Source of the DNA: Cyclina sinensis
Lineage: Eukaryota > Mollusca > Bivalvia > Venerida > Veneridae
Length of the DNA stretch: 64,000 nt
Reading direction: 5' to 3'
NCBI GenBank assembly: GCA_012932295.1
Contig: JAAONU010000002.1
Location: 40,607,521 to 40,671,520, forward strand
This document shows, in pieces, positions 1-12,200 of the stretch. Positions within the stretch are counted from its first letter, which is position 1. Each line of letters begins with the position of its first letter. A program made the translations under genes and the position numbers. Under the pieces are notes generated by a model, which was not told where the DNA came from, did no database searches, and saw only the letters and a program-made list of their open reading frames with translations.

Positions 1-321
1 TATCCAATTGTGTCGAAACATTAAGTCTAGAGTTTTTTAACAAGATATCTGGAAGACGTATTTGCCATTCCCAGTTAAAAGCCAAATGAATTAAGATTTT
101 TCTCAGAAAATAGAATCGTAAGCTAGTTTTAATGCTTTAACTATATTCTTTGGCCTATTAAAAAGACTGAAAATGGGTTGACCAATGAGTATTGAATTAT
201 TTAGTCAGCTGTCATTATTATATATAGGTATGTTTTCAACGGTTGTGTGTCAGTTAAATATCAGTGAAAACAAAGTTGTTACAGCAATAGTTTCAGCAAT
301 ATTTGTGTTTGCTTTGTGTAG

Positions 322-444
322 ATATTGACGAATGTGCTGGGCAGAATGACTGTTCACAAGGATGCAAGAACACAATTGGTGGATATCGTTGCACGTGTAA
401 CACAGGATATGTACTCGATCAGACAGATAGAAGAACCTGTAACC
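322..444 (+). CDS. exon: calcium-binding EGF domain
   Basis: Acceptor 'gctttgtgtag' and donor 'gtaagt', phase 1-1, 41 codons. It starts (D)IDEC, the calcium-binding EGF signature, and has six cysteines in EGF spacing ending in RRTCN. It is the first exon in the window; earlier exons are expected upstream. Confidence 0.85.
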
Positions 445-3400
445 GTAAGTGAAACAGTTAAGATGAATTAATACACCTTTTGGTCTGATATTGCTGGATC
501 TACGGATACAGTGATATAGAAATACAGTACTTTTGCTCTGTATCTCTGAAAACTGATATTCATTGTCATAAAACGTAATTTCCGTTTCATAAAACACTAG
601 GTTGGCTATTTGTAACCGTAGCACTGAGTCATTGTTTTGTACGGCTAATTATCTTTGCACAGTTAAAGTACACATACATTTTCATACTCACTCTAAGGGT
701 GTTTCATTCAGCAGGTATCTTTGTTCTTTTTATCGCCACAGTAGATGAATTCTTCCTGCGGAGTAATGTGATATTGTGCGATTTTAAGAGAGCATTGTAT
801 TATTCCGCGGAAAGAACAAGTGTAAATATCTCAGTTCATAACTAATAATTTATTGCAAATGCTTTTGAGAATGAACAAAACACAACACCGTACGTTTAAA
901 GTATTGTCTGTAAAAGATAGACAATGTGGTAAAATTTTCTGCAAAATATTAGGCTTTCATAAATGTAGTCTAAACAATACAGGATATGAATTTAGTTGCG
1001 AACCCAAAATATGGAAAATTGACTCCTCGAGTTAAAATGAAAGTAACAGAGCGTTCTTTTTTTTGTATTTTTATTTGTTTTATTTTTTGTGCGAATACAT
1101 TTCTGTCCGAAAATGCTTCCGCGCTTACAGTAAATACTTTCAGATAGTCAAACTAGCTTTGAGACAATTTTAGTCAACTGTGTTCGTTTTTGCAGATAAA
1201 ATATTTCAGATTATTATACTAATCGTGATGTAAAACACATGAAACATGCATGACATGTAAGATAAGAGTTTCATTGTAAATCAACCTTTACCTTTCAGCT
1301 GAACAAGAATGTCCGGTTTCTAACAGCTGTCAAGCTAACACAGTATGTGCTTTGGTAAATAATGCCGAAACGTGCACTTGTCTGCCTGGCTATCAATTCG
1401 TCTCTGGATCCACAACTGCATGTGAAGGTATAGCAAATAAGATGAGCATTTGTGCAAATTTGTTTACTTTGTAACTAATATTTTGCTAAAACTTTAAAGT
1501 CTACATCCATTGCTAAACAACTCATCTCATTGGCTCAGTATCCACAGTAACTGCCCAAGGTCATGAGTTTAAATCACGACACGACCTAGTTACTTTTAAG
1601 AGAAAATTTGCAGTTTAACTGTTGTGGAATGTGTTCGACTACTTAATTATCTTACAGTTAAACCGTTAAAAGAAGTAAAAATGTTCAGATCGTAAATTTT
1701 GATAAGCTTAAATAAAAAAAAATAATGACCAACGAATCCAAGAGATACTGAATGAAATAGAAATGACCCAAACACTAGTATGATTTAAATTAACATTAAA
1801 TAGACTTAACACATATTCATTAATTATTTAAATTAATTATTTTAGACATTTTGGAGTGCTCACAAACGCCAAGTCCTTGTTCCCAGGGTTGTAATGAAAA
1901 GCAAGGTGGTTACGAATGCTACTGTGATCAAGACGGGTACCAACTTGACATCGATCAAATCACGTGTGTTGGTAAGTATGCATGGGATACAGTATCAGCT
2001 TATAGCGTTTTCAGACATACTAGCGACGTTACGAAACATGATGATCTTTAAAAATTTAGATAAAAGCAAAATATATTGTTTTGAAAAAAAGAGAAAAAAA
2101 TGTTTTGTTACTTATCTGCGATCTCTGTTGAACACTTCAGTATTTTGGATTTATAAGACATGTTTTCAGAACATAATAACTCATAAACCCAGCACTTTGT
2201 TAAATAAGGCTAGAGCGAGTGATGTATTGTTTTATATATTTGTATATATAACACTTTCTATCGAATGGTTTGGTGTGAAGATACAAAAAACAGTGTTCTT
2301 CAATTAAGTTAAGCGAGGAATAAATCTTAACGTACCATTCTCTAGTCGACATGTGTTAGATTCTTATAACATTTTATCAAAACAAATTATGACTAAATTT
2401 TTAAATATGTTTTCTCTATAGCCTGTCCTGAAGGCAGCTTCGGAGGAAACTGCTCACAAGCATGCACGTGCAATGCTATGAACACAATGTCATGTAGTAA
2501 AGTGAACGGTGCGTGCACGTGTAAAGACGGTTGGACAGGTAGCATATGTGACCAAGACATCGATGAATGCTTGGACCAAGCTGTGCATAACTGTCCACAA
2601 AATTCGAATTGCAACAACACTCAGGGTTCCTTCTATTGTCAGTGTGTAACAGGGTATTACAAATCACCAGAAGGCTCTTGCCTAGGTAGTATTGCTTTTC
2701 AGTATCTTGATGAAGTATTTCTTTTTTTCTTATTTAGTAAAATAGCATTTTTAATTCATTTTTATACAATTCACCTTTCACCTTGACCTTATGTATTATA
2801 AAGTTAATTTTGATAATGACCTTCAGTATTTTACCTGGCTGACAACATGACCTTACTGTCTGCTTTGTAACATAAAAACTTTTTTTTTCCAATGCAAAAT
2901 GTTTTAACTTCTTTTGATTTTGTATTTTACATTTTAAGCACTTTGTATTTTATAACATCAGTAACAAAAACGCAGTAATTAATTTTATAAAAGTACATGT
3001 GTTTTGGTTTAAACATTATTAAGTAGTTTTACGTCGGTTTTAGGGAACAATTGTGAACCTTAGGATTAATGACTTTCAATGACTGTGTCTTTGAGCTCTG
3101 ATCAGTACTTCCGGCAAGGGAGAGGAATTGCTGCAACTGTCAAAATTCAGATTTGAACATACCACCCCAAGTCAGCGTCCAGATACTCTACGTTGGTCAT
3201 TTAACCCATCACTTGTTTGATTCTTGTAAGAGAAGAACTCTCTTAAGCAATCTCTTGTGTTTGTTCTCTATCAACAATGAACAACATAATTTGTAACTTG
3301 CTCATGTTTTGTTTTCAGTTTGTTCAGAAGGATACTACGGGGATAACTGTGACCAGACTTGTTCGTGTGTTTCGACAAACACAGAAACCTGTAACAACGT

Positions 3401-6400
3401 AGATGGTAGTTGTACGTGCAGTACTGGCTGGGAAGGCTCGGACTGTAGCCAGAACATCAACGAATGCACGAGAAACCAGTTCAGTTGCACAGAAAATTCG
3501 AGATGTATTGATACTCAGGGCTCTTACAGTTGCGAATGTTATGTTGGCTTTTTAAGGCAATCAGATGGGACATGCATACGTAATTATCACACTTTTATCG
3601 TGTAGATACCTTAAGTTGTTGTTTATCATAATACCTTTATAAATGACTAGCGCAACTGTCCGTCAGCCTGCTTTTTTTACTTTAAAATATCAAGTCAAAT
3701 TTCTTTAATCTTTCATAAAACACTTTCTCGACTCTATATTTATAAGAATATCAGCTGGGTTTTTTTTAAAGTAAGAAGTCTTTTAATCAAAACGTAGAAT
3801 TTTATCTCTTTTGTTGAAGTCGGCATACTTGCTGAAATCACTGTTTCCGGCTTTGTGGTTTCTTAACTAAGTAGGATAACAGTACATAATATTTTAGCTA
3901 TGTTCTTTTTGTTTGTCTTTTTTTTTACTAAAATCTGACATACATACTACTTTTCATAACGTTAAATTAATTATTATCTTTATCTTGAACACTTTTTAGT
4001 TTTCCGTCACATATCAATACTAGCAGATCATTCATTATTGAGGGTAATGAAAAAAGATACAGTGATTTGAAATAATTAGTCAGTTCAGGTATTCAAACCT
4101 TTTCTAATAATAGTTCAAGCACATTATGAACTTTTGATTTTGTTGGATTTCATTTCGTAAGTTTTGTCATGAAATTTATCACACGACGTATGTTGTTTCT
4201 AATTGTATATAGGCATTAGGTATTTCTTTATATTACACACATATTACGGCAAACAAAATATAACGCATTACTTCTTGTTATAAATACTTTTTTTATTTAT
4301 TGTAAGTGAGTATTTTTTGTCATGTAGATGTTCTGTTTCAAGACGACATAATTTATATTCAGTACCTACGACAATACTTTAATTTTTTACTTGGAACAGT
4401 TTCCTTTTTGTGGATGTCTTATTAAAGAGTTTTTAGTGTAGTTCAAATGAAATAGCGACTGTCAGACCTTTTTGTGGTGTTCGTCATGTGATGAAGGAGA
4501 TAACATTAATAATATTTCTTGAACTCGTTGAATAAAAGTTTATATGAAATGAAACCTCTTGTCAGGTTCTATATGTATGTTTCTTTATATAACTTTCATA
4601 TTTTCTCTTTTGTAGCATGTGAAGAAGGGACATATGGCATTAACTGTGTGAATAACTGTCCGTGTGTTCAAGCCAATACTGCATCATGCAGTGCCGTCAA
4701 TGGCGAGTGCATGTGCAGTCCGGGCTGGGAGTCAGATGACTGCAGTGTAAATATTAACGAGTGCACGAGTAACACATTCACGTGCCCGGACAATTCAATA
4801 TGTGTTGATACACAGGGTTCCTATGTTTGTGACTGCAACTCAGGATATTACAAAACGGCCGAAAATACTTGTGAAGGTACGTGTCTTTTCTCTAACATAT
4901 TATCACTACCTTGCATGAAGCTGTGAATGTAAATGAAGGCTCATAACTGTGACAGAACGTATATTATCATGATTTGTAATCAGTTTCATGAATAGACATA
5001 CATTTCACACAGATTTTGTACTGAAAACCAACTTACGTTTACATCAGTTTTACACTATTATTTCATTTCTTTCATCAGATGTAGATGAATGTACACAGAA
5101 CAATGGCGGTTGTACCCAGAGGTGTGACAATACAGTTGGATCATTCGTTTGTTCTTGCAAGCCTGGTTATCAAGGCAGTGGCAATAATTGTTCAAGTAAG
5201 TATTCTTAAAGCTTTAAAGATTTCTGATTGTAATCATTTGTATCGTAAATGTAAATAAATCTTGATGTTTTCTTGGTTTGTTGTTGTTAAAACAGTTTCT
5301 TTTAAAGCAAATTTGATCATAAGCTGTATTTTTCCGTCACACAGTGATTTCGAATCCCGCGTTCTGGTCACAAAAACTGTTACCCCATCTGAATGCGCCA
5401 ATTGGATCATTAGCCAAACTTCCGGTTCAAAAATGTATTTAAGCCACAGTTTAAGCTCCATAACAAATTGTTCGGTGAACTTTCGACACAATTGGATAAG
5501 CGTCCCAATTTGTCCTTCACAAAAGGATATAAACCGACTTCCATTTCTTAGTATATTCCTTTGTATTATATGGTGTCACTTACTGTTTCTGTCTCAGTTT
5601 TAGGTTCATTGTTGCTACCCATAAAAACTTTCAGGATTTTTTTTTCATTTTCACAATTTATAAAGGTGCACAAAAAAATAAACTTTAAGAAATTGCCAAT
5701 TTCAGTGTGTGTATAACCATTGAATATGCTACTTTACATTTAAATTTTCTAGTGCCTCAAACGTTCAAACTTAGCAATTATTAATATCAAACTTCAGTGG
5801 AGAAAACACACTACATTGTACATTTCGTCGCCTTTCTTTTATATTCCTAAAACCGCTAAATCTAGGTTTGGATATTTCAAAGAAAAAAATGTTTACCTTT
5901 CTTGACCTGACAATACTGAGTTAAAGCACAGGAACTTCACAACAGAATTCAATAGGTGTCGATGCAAAATTGTTTTAGATAACACCTGTTTTCATTCATT
6001 GTGTAATAGTAAACTTACATTTTGTTTAAACTTTTTACATAATATTACTGCTGTCATTCAGAGTCTGCCTCTGCAGTCAAGTTTGCTAGACGATATTTTT
6101 TATTCCAAATTTCATTGTTTTCAGTGTGTTCGGGTAATCGATACGGCGTAAACTGCGGCAGTACTTGTGACTGTGTCGCAAAAAACACCGTAAACCCGTC
6201 ACAGTCATGTCATCACGTGACCGGAAACTGTTCCTGCAACTCATTCTGGACCGGGCCTCGTTGTGACGTCGATATTGACGAATGTATCCTCGGCTCTAAT
6301 AATTGTACAGGCGATAACGTAGGTTGTCATAATATCGAAAACGGATTCCTCTGCTCATGTATACGTGGATATAATAGAAATAACAATGGCGTCTGTTTGC

Positions 6401-9228
6401 AAGGTATTCATAAAATTTCATAAACTGTTGTCTTTTGTTTTGCTGATGTTTGGATTGCTATGATTCTTTCCGTGGCATTTCTGTTTAATGAATTTAGATT
6501 TCAATATCGCTAGAGGGTGCACATTTACAACTGTAAGCTTGCTTATCATACATACAGTGTGAATGTAAAACAACTAGCGAACAGATTAACAAGAAATAGG
6601 ACCTGATTTTTTGAATTTGACTAATTTCAAGGAGAATTAAGTATTACGATAATCTGAAATAATTGTGAAAAAGATTTATCCAAAAAGCTAACCGGTTCTT
6701 TACTTTTTAAAGAAATATGTTGAGTTATTAGAAGTACTGTTTGTTTTTGCATAGTCTGGACATGTACACACAAAACATGCTTCTATGACTTTCTATCAAA
6801 GTCTTTCGATTTCAGATACAACTGGTTCCACAACAACTGTAATTCCAGGTAGAAACATTATTTATCGTTTCCGCTTTATGAATTATAGGATTTGAAAAAC
6901 GAAGAAAAGTAAAAGAAAAAGTAAATTCATGTTAATTTTGTTCAATGTTAAGTGTTAAATTTTGTATTAGAATAACTTAAGATAAAATGTTCGTTTCTGC
7001 CGTTATTTCCGCAGGAAAAGACACGCTGTTTTAACTTTTACCTTCATAAGCGAAAGACGTGAAAAAGAAGTCATACTGTTCGTAGAACATAATTTAAAAA
7101 AGGAATATCTTTAACTGTTACATTAAATAATGACATAAGCAGATAACGATCGAGTTTAGAAAACTTTACATTATTAGTTTGAAAACCATGCCTTTTTGCT
7201 TTTCTGACATGATGTGCTGTGCTTGGTTTAGAATCTGCTCCATACTTACTTAATTCGAAACAAAATCTAACTGAAATATAGATAAATACCATTGATAATT
7301 TTCAGCCGGTAGAACGGTCGTACCTATAGTTCTTACTATAAACATCACACTGCAAGTTGATATAAGCGTGACCTTTACGTACCAGGTGTACAAAGAAGAG
7401 GCAAACAAACAAGTACGTCTATTACTTTTTTCATCTAGAAGAACAATATAGTTATATACATTTCTGTAGTTTTATAAATTTAAGAATGAGTTGAAATCAA
7501 CTGTATTTATATAACATAAGTGGTTTCAATTCATAATTCTCTAAATGATTTTAACGTGATAACAATTGATGTATTTGGTGATCAAAGTGTTTTTTACCAC
7601 CTCTAAATTCACTTTTGTCAAACGTTCTTGTAACCTACATTTTAGCCAAATTTACTTTTTATGCCCCAACTTTTGCGGGGGAGTACTTAGATTTGCCTTT
7701 GTCCGTCCGTCCTTCCGTCCGTCCGTCCTTCCGTCCGTCCGTATGTCCTTCTGTCCCAAAAAGTGTCGCCTGTAGCTCCTAAAGCGCTGGAGCTAGAGTC
7801 AAGAAACTTTACAGGAATGTTGATCAGCATGTGAAGTTGTGCACCTGGGGTTTCCCGTATAGATTTATTTGGAACTGTTAGAGTTATGGCCCGTTACTTA
7901 GTCAAAAATAGTAATTTTCAACTTGTGTCGCCTGTACCTGCAAAAGCGCAGCACCCACAGTCAAAAAACTTTACAGGAATGTTGATCAGCATGTAAAGTT
8001 GTGCACCTGAGGTTTTCCGAATAGATTTATTCGGAATTGATAGAGTTGTGGCCCCTTACATACTCAATTTGCAATTTTAACTTAACTTTAACAAAAGCGC
8101 TGGAGCTAGAGTCACTTAGTTCTAAGCAGGGTTGACATACTGTGTCTGACTGAAGCAAATGTCTATGAGAATCAAGTACAGTCACAGAAATTTATTAACT
8201 ATTCCCAGTGTGTGCAGCTCCCAACTCAAAGAGAGGTGGTTTTTAACTTGACCTTGTCTACATACAGAATAATATTCTACAACCCAGATTATCCTGCCTG
8301 TCAACCTTCTTCTCAGACCACAGCATTGTTGCCTTACAGTTTGATACCTAAAAAGTTTCCTTCTTCTTTGTGAGTTTAACGCTGTTCCAATCGTCAAATT
8401 GCAGACTCAGTTTGATTGAGCATGTTCATGGACAGTAATGGAAAATGCAAGTTACCGTCCACGCCCGTTAGCAACAGCTTAAGCAGAATTCAACATTTAA
8501 GTATGGAAATGGTGAAATTTTGTTCCAACAATTGCTTAAAATTGTTTGCTATTTAGATGACAATGGGAATTTTATAAACAGCCTGACTTATAGAACATAT
8601 AACTTAGGAACTTAGTACAAATTAGACATGAAAACACCTGTTTACCATCTGCAAACTCCAAGAATGTCCAACTATGCCTACAGAATTGTGAAGGATAATA
8701 TTCATCCATTAGTCACAGTGTTGGAGACAGTATTTTGAGTCTTCACACCACAACAAGTTCCTTATAGTTGTCATTTTGTTAAACCAATCTTATTAATGAT
8801 TCAGCGTGTATGACTATCTCGTGGTCATATTGCTAGCTATATGAGTAGCTAGGTTGAGTGGGGGCATCTATGTCCTATGGACACATTTCTAGTAGTCAAT
8901 TTTTCTTTCTACCTTTTTTAGCTAAAGATGTTTCTGTTACCTTTAATTTTCAGTTAATCCTTTGGTACCGAAAAACACTTGGCAATACAGACTTTTCTAT
9001 CACCATAAGAAATTTAAGGTGAGCTAATCTGAAGGTTGGACAAAAAAGATCTTTTTGGTAGATGATTCTTTCATTTATTTGCACTAAATTTGTCATATCC
9101 TGGAATTGTTATTAGTGAGATAAATCCTAATTAAATCTAAAGTTTTCTACTGTAACCAAATGCCGACTTCCATCTTCTATGTAATTCTGCGAAATATTAT
9201 TTGTTGGAAATGGCAAGTTAGTCTTTTA

Positions 9229-9264
<36 letters not shown>

Positions 9265-12200
9265 AATGCAGAAGGTAGATTTATGTCCTTAACAATATAC
9301 AAGGTGCTGAATAACACCATTTATATGATAAAAAGCAACACAAACGGAATGTGTCTACATAACGGAAATAATCTTAATAACAATTGTTATATTTACTCAT
9401 ATTAGATCCGTCAAATATTTTTTTTCTACATATATCACTCTAGATCAGGCAGTTTGATACTGGACTATGACGTCATTGTCCCAGAATCCTCAGTCCCGGA
9501 TGTGGCCGTTGCAAACATTGATTTTGCTACAAACAAAGCACCACTACCTATCTTTGATCAAGATGGTTACGCCAGAGGTTTAGTGGTTGGAAATACAACA
9601 GGTAACTTATAAGTTTATATGAGCTATTATTTCTTGAATAGTCCAAAAATGGTAGGTATTCATGTTTAAAAGCAACCAGTCAGGAGACGTTTTCCTTTGT
9701 TTTGCAAAACACAGGCACTTGAAACATAACTTTGACCCTTCATATAGGCGTGAATAAAAACACACAACTTTTAACTGTATCTTATATCTTACGTCAGCAA
9801 ATATAGAACTAATCGGTGTTTTAACGCCGACCCCGAATCGAAGTCTGTAAATCGATTTGGGGACAAGCATATTCAATAAAACCTGATTCATACTAGGCAT
9901 AAATTTTATTCTATAAAAAACTTTACTTCAAAACACATACCCGTCCCATTTAGAGACAGCGAGTGAACAGATCTAAAATTTCTTTTTGTTGTATTTTATA
10001 TACATTTAGTTCTCATTCATGACGAGTGATGATTTTTGTTTTATACAGTTCCTCTCAGTCCAACCTATGATGATGATTTGCTGTGTCAACTGTATGAGGC
10101 TTCAATCAATACCTGTGGAGCAAGTGCAGACTGTATGGTCAGAGATGGCAAACCGTTCTGCGAGTAGGTTGACATTAATTTTAAACTCTTCTTAATAATT
10201 TGTTTGTTTTTAAAGAATTATTCATTGATTCTTTATTTTTTTATTTGTTTTCTTTTCTTTGTATTCTGTAGCTATATATCGAACTTGCTCGAAATAGTTT
10301 TGTGGGAGAAAACAATATTTGAATTTGAGAAACAAAAAAATGTATCTGCTATGATATTATAAAATATATATCTAGTTCTATCAAAATGAAACCGATAAAA
10401 ATGATAAACAAGCCTCTCTCACAATACTAACAATAGTAATAAAATCATTTTCGAATGTAGGCATATTGATAAAACGTGTCACATAAGTCGACACGTCCTT
10501 TTACAACGATCCCACGCCAAACTTTCATCTGAAACTTAATTAAGGATGATTTAAGTTTACATAACTTGAAACCACTGTATATCTGCACAAGTAAATACCT
10601 CTTTCAGATGAATTGTGTGTATATGACTGTATATTAAAAATTACTTTGTGTTTCTTTCAGGCCTAAAGACGATGGTAAGAAAATGTCTTTGTTTCATTCA
10701 TTTACGTCTCATAGGACGAATGTTACGCCAAGAGACTCATAACACTGCTTTGGCACTCATTGTGAACAGCAGCGCTGACGCCACTAGCTATTTGCTTTGA
10801 AGATGTATGCCTTAATACTGAAAAAAAGCAAAGCGTTATTATGCCCCCCATCGAAAATGAGAGGGCATATAGTTTTGCAAATGTCGGTCGGTCCGTCCGT
10901 CGGTAGACACTTCGTTTCCGATCTATAACTAGAGAACGCTTTGACCTAGGTTCACCAAACTTGGTATGCTGGTTGGTCATCACCAGTAGATGACCCCTAT
11001 TGATTTTGAGATCATTAGGTCAAAGGTCAAGCTCACAGGGAACTTCATCCGAAAACGGTTTCCGATCAATAACTAGAGAACGCTTTGATCTAGGTTCACC
11101 AAACTTTGTATGCTGGTTGGTCATCACCAGGACATGACTTTGAGGTCATTAGGTCAAAGGTCAAGCTCACAGAGACATTCATCCTTAAAAACGGTTTCAG
11201 ATCAATAACAAGAGAATGCTTTGATTTAGGTTCACCAAACTTGGTATGCTGGTTAATCATCACCAGTAGATGATCTCTATTGATTTTGAGGTCATTAGGT
11301 CAAAGGTTAAGCTCACAGGGACCTGAATCCTAAAAACGGTTTCCGATCAATAACTTGAGAACGCTTTGACCTAGGTTCGCCAAACATGGTATGCTGGTTG
11401 GTCAGCACCAGTAAATGTTTTTGAGGTCATTAGATCAAAGGTCAAGATCACAGAGACTTTCATCCTAAAAACGGTTTCCGATCAATAACTAGAGAACGCT
11501 TTGACCTAGGTTCACCAAACTTGGTATGCTGGTTGGTCATCACCAGTACATGACTTTATGGTCATAAGGTCAAAGGTCAAGCTCACAGAGACTTTCATCC
11601 TTAAAAACGGTTTCCGATGTATAACTAGAGAACGCTTTGATTTAGGTTCACCAAACTTACTATGCTTTTTGGACATCACCAGTAGATGACCCCTGTTGAT
11701 TTTGAGGTCATTAGGTCAAAGAACAAGCTCACAGGGACCTTCATCCTAAAAACGGTTCCCGATCAATAACTAGAGAACGCTTTCACCTAGGTTCACCAAA
11801 CATGGTATGCTGGTTGGTCAGCACCAGTAAATGACTTTGAGGTGATTAGGTCAAAGGTCAAGATAACATAGACTTTCATCCCAAAAACGGTTTCCGATCA
11901 ATAACTAGAGAACGCTTTGATCTAGGTTCACCAAACATGGTATGCTGGTTGGTCAGCACCAGTTAATGACTTTGAGGTGATTAGGTCAAAGGTCAAGATC
12001 ACAGAGACTTTCATCCTAAAAACGGTTCCCGATCAATAACTAGAGAACGCTTTCACCTAGGTTCACCAAACATGGTATGCTGATTGGTCAGCACCAGTAG
12101 ATGACTTTGAGGTCATTAGGTCAAAGGTCAAGATCACAGAGACTTTCATCCAAAAAACGGTTTCCGATCAATAACTAGAGAACGCTTTGACCTAGGTTCA

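Larger units (their letters stand above)
1972..6124 (+). other. introns 1972-2421, 2686-3318, 3580-4615, 4877-5078, 5196-6124
   Basis: AT-rich introns between EGF exons with good GT..AG ends. The longest (3580-4615 and 5196-6124) were read on both strands without finding exons, RNA genes or clear repeats. Donors include gtaagt and gtacgt; acceptors have the usual pyrimidine tracts. Confidence 0.55.
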
